DNA of 10,475 nt from CAZAKZ01 sp964485695 (lineage in GTDB: Bacteria; Planctomycetota; JAFGQW01). The notes beneath the pieces were generated by a model. The model was given only the letters and a program-made list of their open reading frames with translations. It searched no databases and had not been told where the DNA came from. The translations under genes were made by a program, and so were the position numbers. Position 1 is the first letter of the stretch. Every line of letters starts with the position of its first letter. This document shows, one piece after another, positions 1-6,282 of the stretch. The stretch spans positions 1 to 10,475 of the forward strand of contig CAZAKZ010000175.1 of NCBI GenBank assembly GCA_964485695.1. Reading direction: 5' to 3'.

Positions 1-81
1 CCCCTGGAGGACTACGGGCCTGGACGGGTCCGGTTAAATGGATACCCCCGAAGGACCGATTTCGGCCTCCCGCCGGAATAT

Positions 82-1110
82 CTACGAGAGGTGGCGTTCC
101 TTCAGGCGCCGTTTCCGACGGATCGACTCCCGGACCTCCCCGGCTGAGGCCTCCAGCAAGGCCTTCAGGGTCCGATCGTCGATGCGCCGCCGCCGCATCA
201 GGTCGCGTCGGGCGATCCAGTCGCCCGGCAATCGCATCAGTCCGGCCGTGAATCCAAGGCCCCAGGCCAGGGGATGCCCTTCCTTCACCGCCATCTTCAG
301 GAACCAGTAGATGTGACCGGCAGCGAGGCGATGGAAGCGGCCCAGGATCAGAGAGACCGGCAGATTTCTCGCCTGGACTCGGACGAGGTTCCGGGTGGAG
401 AGGCGGACCGTGACCGCGTTGATCATGCCCCCGGTGGTGGCGCTGCCGATATGCCGGGTGACCGCACCGGGCACATACCTCCCCCGGTGCCCGAGGAGCG
501 CAGCCCTGAGGCCGAGATCCACATCCTCCATGTAAGCGAAGAAGGACGCCTCGAAGACGCCTGTGTCCTCGAAGAGGGAGCGACGAAACAGAGAGGCGCA
601 TCCCGAGGCCAGGAGCACAGTCCTCGACGCTCCGTAGTAATCCTGGTCCACCTCGAATCGGCCGATGGGATACGGGAGCAGGAGACTGCTCATGCCGTCA
701 CCCACGCTGTCGAGTCGCTCTGGATCCTTGTCGAACAACACCTTTCCACAGACAAAGGATAGATCGGCCCCGGCCGGTTCTTCCTCGAGGGCGTAGACCA
801 GTGCCTCCAACCATCCCGGCTCGGGCCGGGCGTCGTCGTTGCAGAGTGCCACCAGCGGCTCTTTCGTGGCCTCGAGCCCGATGTTGATTGCCCGGGCAAA
901 GCCGTGGTTTCGGCCCAGAGAGAGGATCTCCACCTCCGGGTGTGTCTTTTCGATCCAGTCCGCAGTGCTGTCTTCTTCCGTCGCGTTGTCGAGGACCAGG
1001 ATCCGGAACCGCGGGTATCGCTGGCTCTTCAGAGCATCGAGGCATGCAGGAAGGAACCGGAGGCCGGTCATCGTGGGAACGAGTACGGCCACCTCGGGAT
1101 CTCGACTCAT
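82..1110 (-). CDS. Family 2 glycosyltransferase (rhamnosyltransferase-like)
   Basis: Predicted inverting GT-A glycosyltransferase that would move a sugar from a nucleotide-sugar to a glycan or lipid-linked acceptor on the cytoplasmic face of the membrane. The 342-residue length is usual for the family. A Rossmann-like N-terminus (VAVLVP, residues 7-12) leads to LVLDNAT (38-44). The DXD-type metal/nucleotide site is NDD at 91-93, followed by PEPGW. The segment FFAYMEDVDLGLR (190-202) carries the ED pair expected to hold the catalytic base, and RHIGSATTG (219-227) is the usual motif after it. The N-terminal loop reads PTMTG where relatives often have NWNG. A hydrophobic stretch near 262-295 may touch the membrane, and the C-terminus is very basic. 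The start is the ATG at 1110, with only a weak GGGGA ribosome site. It diverges from the radical SAM gene. Family assignment is firm; donor and acceptor cannot be told. Confidence 0.92.
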   Translation of the reverse strand: MSRDPEVAVLVPTMTGLRFLPACLDALKSQRYPRFRILVLDNATEEDSTADWIEKTHPEVEILSLGRNHGFARAINIGLEATKEPLVALCNDDARPEPGWLEALVYALEEEPAGADLSFVCGKVLFDKDPERLDSVGDGMSSLLLPYPIGRFEVDQDYYGASRTVLLASGCASLFRRSLFEDTGVFEASFFAYMEDVDLGLRAALLGHRGRYVPGAVTRHIGSATTGGMINAVTVRLSTRNLVRVQARNLPVSLILGRFHRLAAGHIYWFLKMAVKEGHPLAWGLGFTAGLMRLPGDWIARRDLMRRRRIDDRTLKALLEASAGEVRESIRRKRRLKERHLS

Positions 1111-1145
1111 GGCTTCCCCGCCGTGTTTCCATTATTAATGAAGGC

Positions 1146-1174
1146 TTGACACCCGGGATAGATAAGCATACTGT
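1146..1174 (+). promoter_or_regulatory. Possible sigma70-type promoter into the spacer
   Basis: A perfect TTGACA at 1146-1151 is followed, after 17 bases, by TACTGT at 1169-1174, which keeps only the T1, A2 and T6 positions of the -10 consensus. If active, transcription would start near 1181 and run rightwards through the gene-free spacer toward the stem and T run at 1412-1494. No coding gene follows directly. One good hexamer can easily arise by chance, so this is weak evidence. Confidence 0.25.
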
Positions 1175-1411
1175 TTACGTCGAGTTGACCAAGCGGGAAA
1201 AAGGTCGCGACAAGTACTGGAGCCATGACCCTACCCGTGCGAACAATCCGGTCGGCTCAATCATCGTCCTGCCTCACGGCTGAAACACGCTGCTGCATTC
1301 CTGCCAGACAACAACGGGTTCCCATCCTCGGTCGAGTGGATCGATTGATGCAGAGGAGGGTCCATTGCCCGCGGAAGCGGTGCGAACAGGGGGCGAACAC
1401 TCTCGAAATCA

Positions 1412-1494
1412 GGAGGAGGTCCGGGGCACTCGAATCCAATCCCCCCAAAGGATGTTAGCGAGTAGCAAAAAACCCCGGACCCTCCTCCGTTTTT
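1412..1494 (+). terminator. 15-bp interrupted stem followed by T5 (terminator-like)
   Basis: Bases 1412-1426 pair with 1473-1488 over 15 Watson-Crick pairs with a single bulged C at 1480, and TTTTT follows at 1490-1494. The 46-base loop is much longer than in a classical intrinsic terminator. It holds a second small stem, ACTCG (1428-1432) with CGAGT (1459-1463), and an A6 run before the right arm. A stem this long is unlikely by chance. It may end a small transcript that starts upstream, insulate the radical SAM promoter at 1558, or be part of a structured RNA or a short inverted-repeat element. Function is not settled. Confidence 0.4.
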
Positions 1495-1517
1495 CCAGGA
1501 CAGATATCGGACCTCCA

Positions 1518-1546
1518 GGGAAATTTTCATAAATCCCTGATTTCCC
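1518..1546. repeat. Perfect 7-bp inverted repeat GGGAAAT/ATTTCCC
   Basis: GGGAAAT at 1518-1524 is matched by ATTTCCC at 1540-1546, with a 15-base AT-rich spacer. A competing pairing is AGGGA (1517-1521) with TCCCT (1534-1538). It lies just upstream of the promoter at 1558-1586. It could therefore be an operator for a dimeric regulator or an alternative RNA hairpin for transcripts entering from the left. Nothing identifies a binding protein. Confidence 0.3.
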
Positions 1547-1557
1547 ACACCTTGTAT

Positions 1558-1586
1558 TTGCCCTGCTCGGATCCACTGCGTATGAT
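1558..1586 (+). promoter_or_regulatory. Sigma70-type promoter for the radical SAM/SDR unit
   Basis: TTGCCC at 1558-1563 (four of six consensus bases) is separated by exactly 17 bases from TATGAT at 1581-1586 (five of six). A start near 1593 would give a 5' leader of about 84 bases ahead of the ATG at 1677. This is the best promoter match in the spacer and is correctly oriented for the radical SAM gene and the SDR behind it. It is a sequence match only. Confidence 0.5.
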
Positions 1587-1676
1587 TGTTGCAAGAATCC
1601 AGACAGAAATCACCTGTCAGGCCTCGATATCTATCCACAGAGGTATCTGAGCAAGGAATTCTGAAATCATACTCCC

Positions 1677-2861
1677 ATGACCGACACCACAATAACACGT
1701 CCTGGCGTCAATCGCCGGTTTCTCCGGGTGAAGATCGACCTCTCCAACAAGTGTCAGCTGAAGTGCGTCATGTGCCACTTCTCCCACCCGGAGTTCGTCG
1801 GCAATCCGGAGGAAATGAGCCGGGAGCTCCTGGAAAAGGTGGCGGCGGATACCTTTCCCCTGGCCCATGAAGTGGTGCCTTCGTCGAGCGCCGAACCGTT
1901 GCTGTCCAGGGAGCTGCCCCGCGCCCTGGAACTTTGCCAGGAATACAGGGTCCCCTACTTCCACTTCTCCACCAACGGCGTGAGCCTTAACGATCGCATC
2001 ATCGACAAGGTCCTGGAAACCGGCATGTCCTCCATCACCTTCTCCATCGATTCTCACGTCAAGGAGACCTTCGAGGCCATCCGTACGCCCGCTCCCTTTT
2101 CAAAGGTCATAGAGAAGCTGGACCTCATGGTCAGGAGAAAGCGGGAGTTCGGTTCGGGGCTGCCCAAGATCTACGTCACCAGTGTGCTCATGCGGAAGAA
2201 CATCGAGGAGATGCCGGAGTTCATCCGGTTCATGAAGGACCGGGGGGTGGACGCCCTGAACTTCGTCCACATGGGAGTCATCGGCGACCTCGGCATTGAA
2301 GACGAGACTCTGCTAAAGCACCCGGAGATCTGCAACACCATCCTGGAGGAGATGCGCAGGGTGGCGGACTCCATCGACATGGAAGCCACCATGCCCAATC
2401 CCATCCCGGTGAGCCTGGCCACCACCGTGGACGCCACGGACGCACCCAGCGCCGATACGGGCGGCGGCACCGCCTTGATCCCCGAGGGCGCCACCCTGTC
2501 CAGCGAAGAAGTGGCCGAGTTCTTGAACCAGAAGAACCGGGAGTTCAACCTGGCGGTGAAGCCCAAGAAGCGGCATACGCGACCGTGCTACTTCCCGTGG
2601 TTCTACATCCACATCAATCCCGACGGCTCCGTGTTCCCCTGCGGGTGCTGGTTCGAGTTTTCCTCCTTCGGCACCTTCAAGACTCAGTCCTTCAAGGAGA
2701 TCTGGACGGAGGCACCCTACCGGGAGCTACGCCGACAGCTCGTCGACCTGGAACTGCGGCCGGTGTGCAAGAACTGCTCTGTGGCCAACATGGGCCGTCC
2801 CGACGTGCTGGCCTCCTTTTCCCACCGCGCCAAGATCCGGAAGGAGCACCTGAATCATTAG
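1677..2861 (+). CDS. Radical SAM protein with SPASM-like C-terminal cluster region
   Basis: Predicted iron-sulfur enzyme that cleaves S-adenosylmethionine to start radical chemistry; the substrate is unknown. Residues 26-33 (CQLKCVMC) give the CX3CX2C motif that binds the catalytic 4Fe-4S cluster. The TIM-barrel part runs to about 240, with FSTNG (97-101) and SITFSID (119-125) as typical strand motifs. The C-terminus has C304, then G317 four residues before C322, then C324, then C364 and C367. This fits the start of a SPASM or shorter twitch domain binding an auxiliary cluster, though the later SPASM cysteines are missing. A low-complexity Thr/Asp/Ala/Gly-rich stretch at about 245-275 looks like a linker. 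An in-frame stop at 1662 fixes the ATG at 1677. There is no good ribosome site at normal distance (AAGGA lies 19 bases upstream). The end overlaps the SDR start region, so the two are probably co-translated partners. Such proteins occur in glycan, cofactor and peptide modification clusters. Confidence 0.9.
   Translation: MTDTTITRPGVNRRFLRVKIDLSNKCQLKCVMCHFSHPEFVGNPEEMSRELLEKVAADTFPLAHEVVPSSSAEPLLSRELPRALELCQEYRVPYFHFSTNGVSLNDRIIDKVLETGMSSITFSIDSHVKETFEAIRTPAPFSKVIEKLDLMVRRKREFGSGLPKIYVTSVLMRKNIEEMPEFIRFMKDRGVDALNFVHMGVIGDLGIEDETLLKHPEICNTILEEMRRVADSIDMEATMPNPIPVSLATTVDATDAPSADTGGGTALIPEGATLSSEEVAEFLNQKNREFNLAVKPKKRHTRPCYFPWFYIHINPDGSVFPCGCWFEFSSFGTFKTQSFKEIWTEAPYRELRRQLVDLELRPVCKNCSVANMGRPDVLASFSHRAKIRKEHLNH
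2841..2846 (+). promoter_or_regulatory. Shine-Dalgarno AAGGAG that sets the SDR start
   Basis: AAGGAG lies inside the last codons of the radical SAM gene. It is 7 bases before ATC at 2854 and 10 bases before ATT at 2857. An in-frame TGA at 2851 rules out any earlier SDR start, so this site supports initiation on one of these two non-standard codons. Confidence 0.6.
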
Positions 2862-3663
2862 CGGCGTCGCCATCGTCACCGGCGGCGGCTGGAACATCGG
2901 CCGCGCCGTCGCCCTCGCCCTGGCCCGAGAGGGCTACCGGGTCACCCTGGCCGCCCGGAATCGCGCCCGGCTCGAGGAAACCGCCCGGCGCATCCGCGAG
3001 GCGGGCGGCGAGGTCCTCATCGTCCCCACCGATGTCACGGACCACGCCCGGACCGAGGCCATGGTGGCGGACACCGTGAAGCGGTTCGGCACCCTGGACG
3101 TGCTTGTGAACCTGGCCGGCGGCTTCGGCGCGGACGCCGCCGTGGACGCCGTGGACCCCGAAGCATGGATCGACGTGGTCCAGCGGAACCTCGTGGGCAC
3201 CTTCCTGGCCGTCCGGGCGGCTCTGCCCGTGCTCCGAACCCGGGATGCGGCCCATATCCTCACCTGCGCCGGCGCCGGCGCCTTCTTCCCCCAGGTGAAC
3301 TCCACCCTCACGGCCTACGCCAGCGCCAAGGCCGCCCTGTGCCGTTTCACCGACCAGCTGGCTGCCGAGCTCCTGGACACGCCCGTCCGGGTCAACTGCA
3401 TCGAGCCCGGCATGGTATGGGATCCGCCGACCCTGGAGAAGGTCGAAACAGAGGAGAAGCACACCGGAATCCCCCACCCCCAGCGCATCCACAACCGCCC
3501 GCCCGAGGCCGCGGCCGAACTGGTGCTCTTCCTGCTGAGCGATGCGGCCGCCGACCTCAACGGACGACTCGTGTCGGTAAACGACACCTGGTGGCGCGAT
3601 CCGGACCAAGTCCGGGCCGTGGCGGCCGGGGACGGCTACCGTCTCCGGCGTTCCGGGGAGTGA
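2857..3663 (+). CDS. Short-chain dehydrogenase/reductase with non-canonical (ATT/ATC) start
   Basis: Predicted NAD(P)-dependent oxidoreductase of the classical SDR family, 268 residues if started at ATT 2857. Homology begins at once: GVAIVTGGGWNIGRA at 3-17 is the nucleotide-binding motif, with Asn in place of the middle Gly. R34 after the second strand favours NADP. D59, NLAG (85-88) and N111 follow. YASAK (154-158) gives the catalytic Tyr and Lys. The usual catalytic Ser about 13 residues before Tyr is absent; the region reads LTCAGAGAF (135-143). The tail LNGRLVSVNDTWW (234-246) fits an SDR substrate loop and C-terminus. The frame has no ATG, GTG or TTG before codon 69 (ATG 3061), which would delete the whole nucleotide site. 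ATC 2854 or ATT 2857 behind AAGGAG therefore seems to be the start, overlapping the radical SAM stop. A +1 frameshift fusion or a sequencing error remain possible. The substrate is unknown. Confidence 0.85.
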   Translation: MSGVAIVTGGGWNIGRAVALALAREGYRVTLAARNRARLEETARRIREAGGEVLIVPTDVTDHARTEAMVADTVKRFGTLDVLVNLAGGFGADAAVDAVDPEAWIDVVQRNLVGTFLAVRAALPVLRTRDAAHILTCAGAGAFFPQVNSTLTAYASAKAALCRFTDQLAAELLDTPVRVNCIEPGMVWDPPTLEKVETEEKHTGIPHPQRIHNRPPEAAAELVLFLLSDAAADLNGRLVSVNDTWWRDPDQVRAVAAGDGYRLRRSGE

Positions 3664-3749
3664 TCCAGAACCGGCACATGACTTGCGTGCAACCCGATCC
3701 TGCCCGCCAACGGCCGCAGGGCCGCACGTATGTCCTCCAGGATGGAGCC

Positions 3750-3773
3750 CCGTGTCCCGGGCAGAGGACACGG
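3750..3773. repeat. Perfect 8-bp hairpin between SDR and beta-helix gene
   Basis: CCGTGTCC (3750-3757) and GGACACGG (3766-3773) form a perfect 8-bp stem with an 8-base loop, 86 bases after the SDR stop. No T run follows on either strand, so it is not a standard intrinsic terminator. It could still stabilise the 3' end of the upstream mRNA or aid termination. A smaller stem, CTCCA/TGGAG around 3735-3747, precedes it. Confidence 0.4.
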
Positions 3774-3792
3774 AATTGCAGGAAATGCACGG

Positions 3793-3798
3793 TACAAT
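3793..3798 (+). promoter_or_regulatory. Possible -10 element for the beta-helix gene
   Basis: TACAAT matches five of six bases of the -10 consensus and lies 62 bases before the ATG at 3861. No convincing -35 sequence is found 16-18 bases upstream; the region there reads CGGAAT or similar. A start near 3805 would give a leader of about 55 bases. Weak evidence, but the gene needs its own promoter if the upstream unit ends at the hairpin. Confidence 0.25.
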
Positions 3799-3860
3799 GA
3801 AAAGGGGATCAAGATTCGTAGCAGTCGGATCACAAACCCACGAACATTAAAGGTCAGACC

Positions 3861-5585
3861 ATGAGAATACAAGCGTGGCTCCTCTGCCTCGTTCTCGTTT
3901 CCTCCGTCGCCGGCGCCCAGGCCGTGCTGCGCGTCCCCGGCCACTTCAAGACCATCCAGGCCGCCATCGACCAGGCCCGGGACCGGGACACGATCCTCGT
4001 ATCTCCGGGCACCTACCGGGAGAACATCGACTTCAAGGGAAAGGCCGTTCTCTTGAAGAGCACCTCCGGCGCGGCGGTCACCACGATCGACGGAAACCGG
4101 AAGGGCACCGTGGTCACCTTCCAGACCGGGGAGCCGAAGGAGGCCATCCTCGACGGCTTCACCGTCTTAAACGGCTTGGTAACCCAGTATCCCCCGATGG
4201 GAGCGGGTATCTACCTCTCGGGCCGTGCGGCACCCACCATCCGGAACAACCGCATCGAGAAAAACACGGCCTCCGACAATCTTCAGTACGGCGTAGGGGG
4301 CGGCATCTACTGCGACCGCTTGACGGCTCCGGCCATCGTGGGGAACGTCATCCGGAACAACTTCGCCAAGTTCACCGGTGGAGGCATCCACTGCGGCCTG
4401 GCCACACCCATCATCCAGGGCAACGTCATCGAGAACAACCAGGCCGAGGTCGGAGGCGGGGGCGTCTTCGCCCTGGGCGCCGGATTCGTCATCGAACGCA
4501 ACACCATCCGCGGGAACGTGTGCACCGCGCAACAGGGCTTCGGCGGCGGCCTCTACTTCCAGCAAGGATCCGTGCGTATCGAGGGGAACGTCTTCGAAGG
4601 GAACAAGGGGAAGATCGGCGGCGGCATCATGCTCAACGAGGAGGTGACCTCGTGGATCGAAGGAAACACGCTGCACGGCAACGAAGCCGAGTCAGGAGGC
4701 GGCATCTACATCCAGAAGGGGCAGCACGACATCCTCGGAAACGTCTTCCACCACAACCGGGCCCCCGGAAACGGCCACGGCGGCGGCCTCGCCAACATCG
4801 GCGGCGCGACCCGAATCAAGAACAACATCCTCTACGCCAACCACGCATCCACCCGGGGCGGAGGTATCTACTCGCGAAAATCGATCCCCGTTGTGGTAAA
4901 CAACACCCTCCACGGCAATGATTCCCTCCTGGGCGGGGGCCTCTTCATCGCCGACCTGCCGTACGCCCACACACCGCTCATCAACAACATCCTCTGGAAC
5001 AACATCGCCACCCGGAGCGGCCCTCAGATCGAGTGGATCAATTCCCGGCCCCTGGCGACCCACTGCAACATCCAGGGCGGTTGGCCCGGCACCGGCAACA
5101 TCAGCGCCGATCCGGTCTTCGTGGACGCCCCGGGCGGCGACTTCCACCTGATGCCCTACTCCCCCTGCGTGGACAGCGGCGACGGCCGGAACAACCACCT
5201 CCCGCCGGCGGACTTCGAGGGCGATGCGCGCGTCTCTCTCATCACCGCTGACATGGGGGCCGACGAGGTGCACCCCCACCTCTACCAGACGGGCAACGCC
5301 GCCCCCGGCGGTACGATCCAGATCAAGGTCTTCGGCTTTCCGGGCACCGACGTGATCCTCGGCATCGGCGCCGGCGTCCTGACCAGCCCGGTGAACCTGC
5401 CCGGCCTGGGCAAGCTCTACATTGCTGCGCCCATCGGCCTGATCCCCCTGGGCCGGGTACCGGGCACCGGTCTGGTCCTCTTTCCGGTCAAGTTGCCCGC
5501 CGGCTTCCCCGCACCGATGTCCATCCCCATGCAGGCCCTCATCGGGTCTGCGCTTTCGAATCTCGAGGTTATGGAAGTGCGGTGA
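3861..5585 (+). CDS. Secreted right-handed parallel beta-helix protein
   Basis: Predicted exported protein of 574 residues. The signal peptide covers about 1-21: a short basic start, then a hydrophobic core (WLLCLVLVSSVAG), with likely cleavage after AQA. Residues 27-60 (GHFKTIQAAIDQARDRDTI, then VSPGTYREN) are the N-terminal cap seen in pectin-lyase-like and DUF1565-type helices. Ten Gly-rich turns with GGG[IL] or close variants occur at 114, 146, 173, 198, 228, 253, 279, 307, 333 and 358, spaced 24-32 residues, each near Asn-rich NNxIxxN turns. This is the pattern of stacked helix coils. After DFHLMPYSPCVDSGD (427-441) and DFEGDARVSLITADMGADE (451-469), a separate Gly/Pro-rich domain fills 470-574. 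Such folds bind or cleave polysaccharide, but no catalytic residues can be assigned, so an enzyme name is not justified. AAAGGT at 3849-3854 is a good ribosome site. The gene ends one base before the convergent toxin gene. Confidence 0.9.
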   Translation: MRIQAWLLCLVLVSSVAGAQAVLRVPGHFKTIQAAIDQARDRDTILVSPGTYRENIDFKGKAVLLKSTSGAAVTTIDGNRKGTVVTFQTGEPKEAILDGFTVLNGLVTQYPPMGAGIYLSGRAAPTIRNNRIEKNTASDNLQYGVGGGIYCDRLTAPAIVGNVIRNNFAKFTGGGIHCGLATPIIQGNVIENNQAEVGGGGVFALGAGFVIERNTIRGNVCTAQQGFGGGLYFQQGSVRIEGNVFEGNKGKIGGGIMLNEEVTSWIEGNTLHGNEAESGGGIYIQKGQHDILGNVFHHNRAPGNGHGGGLANIGGATRIKNNILYANHASTRGGGIYSRKSIPVVVNNTLHGNDSLLGGGLFIADLPYAHTPLINNILWNNIATRSGPQIEWINSRPLATHCNIQGGWPGTGNISADPVFVDAPGGDFHLMPYSPCVDSGDGRNNHLPPADFEGDARVSLITADMGADEVHPHLYQTGNAAPGGTIQIKVFGFPGTDVILGIGAGVLTSPVNLPGLGKLYIAAPIGLIPLGRVPGTGLVLFPVKLPAGFPAPMSIPMQALIGSALSNLEVMEVR

Positions 5586-5586
5586 C

Positions 5587-5988
5587 TCACGCCACGAACT
5601 GGTCCAGGGAAACTGCGATAGAGGGAAACGCCTTGAGTATTGCCCGGTCGGTGGTGATCAGGGGTACACCCAGGTCCTCAGCCAGGGCCACGAACTCGCA
5701 GTCGTAGGCCGAGCACCGAGACCGGACAGCCAGCCGGAGCACATCCGCAGACCGAATCTCGTACTCCCGCCCCCGCATGAGCTGTTCGGCGGCCTCCACG
5801 AGGCGCAAGGCGTCCTCGATCTTCAGGTGTCCCTGGGTAAGGTATTGAGTCAACACGCTGCGAAACTCGCTGCGCCAGAGAATGGGTGAGACCCAATCCG
5901 GATCCACCCTCAGCGCTTCCCTTGCACAGGCCGTACGATCTCCGGGAATCATCAAGTAGGCGATTACATTGGAGTCGACGACGATCAT
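5587..5988 (-). CDS. PIN-domain ribonuclease toxin (VapC-type)
   Basis: Predicted toxin of a type II toxin-antitoxin pair. PIN proteins are Mg-dependent RNases that cut tRNA, rRNA or mRNA. The 133-residue length fits. The acidic active site is complete: D5 in VVDSNV, E41 in WRSEF, D96 in SAYDCEFVALAEDLG, and D114 in LITTD. The SAYDCEFVALA segment is highly typical of the family. Its ATG overlaps the stop of the upstream antitoxin gene by ATGA at 5988-5985, so the pair is translationally coupled. The toxin lies second, as usual for vapBC. It converges with the beta-helix gene, with a single base between stop codons. No disabling change is seen, so it should be functional. The RNA target cannot be predicted. 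Confidence 0.92.
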   Translation of the reverse strand: MIVVDSNVIAYLMIPGDRTACAREALRVDPDWVSPILWRSEFRSVLTQYLTQGHLKIEDALRLVEAAEQLMRGREYEIRSADVLRLAVRSRCSAYDCEFVALAEDLGVPLITTDRAILKAFPSIAVSLDQFVA

Positions 5989-6224
5989 GGACGGCCTTTT
6001 TTCCTGGCGGACCGGAGCCTGGAAACTGTCAAGGGCGGAAGCGAAAGCTCTCGATGGAGTCGATCCAGACGCGAGAGAATGGCATCCACATCCACCCGTG
6101 TACTCTGCACGGCGGCTTCGAGATTGACCAGGATCTCGCTGTTGAGGCTGCGGCGGTGCAGCTCGGCGCTTTTCTTCAGACGGCGGTAAAGCTCTTCGGG
6201 AATGTTCTTCAAGGTCAAGTTCAT
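5985..6224 (-). CDS. Ribbon-helix-helix antitoxin (FitA/Arc-like)
   Basis: Predicted antitoxin of 79 residues that would bind its own promoter as a dimer and block the PIN toxin with its C-terminus. Residues 1-38 (MNLTLKNIPEELYRRLKKSA, then ELHRRSLNSEILVNLEAA) match the ribbon strand and two helices of FitA/Arc-type antitoxins. The tail at 45-79 is charged, with a short amphipathic helix and a basic end, as expected for toxin wrapping. The frame stays open upstream to 6329. I choose ATG 6224 because the conserved domain starts there, GGAGG lies 11 bases upstream (6240-6236), and the likely promoter -10 at 6279-6274 lies downstream of the longer start. ATG 6242 is an alternative, adding six residues. 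The stop overlaps the toxin start by four bases. Confidence 0.88.
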   Translation of the reverse strand: MNLTLKNIPEELYRRLKKSAELHRRSLNSEILVNLEAAVQSTRVDVDAILSRLDRLHRELSLPPLTVSRLRSARKKGRP

Positions 6225-6267
6225 GGCGGGACGAGCCTCCATGGCATCAGGACGGTTGCATTTAGGA

Positions 6268-6282
6268 ACCAAAATGGTACCA
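6268..6282. promoter_or_regulatory. Likely autoregulatory operator, TGGT/ACCA half-sites
   Basis: Three four-base half-sites lie in 15 bases: ACCA (6268-6271), an AAA spacer, then TGGT (6275-6278) joined to ACCA (6279-6282). The palindrome TGGTACCA covers the -10 hexamer of the antitoxin promoter. Ribbon-helix-helix antitoxins bind inverted repeats at their own promoters as dimers or tetramers, so binding here would block transcription. The assignment is inferred from position and symmetry. Confidence 0.45.

Larger units (their letters stand above)
1111..1676. other. Divergent spacer of 566 bp, no convincing gene
   Basis: The spacer separates the start of the glycosyltransferase from the start of the radical SAM gene. 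It is visibly more AT-rich than the flanking genes, most of all at 1501-1676. Short open frames exist on both strands (for example 1225-1458 plus and 1261-1698 minus), but their translations look random: rich in Arg, Cys and Pro, with no recognisable domain and no good ribosome site. It contains a TTGACA promoter-like site near 1146, a long interrupted stem at 1412-1488 with a T run, a perfect 7-bp inverted repeat at 1518-1546, and the best promoter at 1558-1586. These are listed separately. Confidence 0.7.

Noticed and set aside
1..81. Terminator for the glycosyltransferase
   Set aside because: Only a 5-6 bp stem (GGCCGA with TCGGTC, one wobble) is present downstream of the stop, without a T run on the minus strand.
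1225..1458. 77-codon open frame on the plus strand in the spacer
   Set aside because: No ribosome site, no similarity that I recognise, and Arg/Cys-rich composition typical of GC-rich noncoding frames.
1428..1466. Integron attC-like site suggested by GTTAGC and flanking inverted arms
   Set aside because: The core does not fit the GTTRRRY/RYYYAAC pair, and no integrase or cassette array is present.
1261..1698. 145-codon open frame on the minus strand in the spacer
   Set aside because: The translation has no domain and is rich in random Cys/Arg/Pro. It overlaps the radical SAM start and promoter, and it runs through the long stem.
3061..3663. SDR starting at the internal ATG 3061
   Set aside because: This start would remove the cofactor-binding motif and the second strand, although both are intact in frame upstream.
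2692..3771. 359-codon minus-strand open frame opposite the SDR
   Set aside because: It is antisense to a clear SDR with all main motifs; the long frame is an effect of high GC codon bias.
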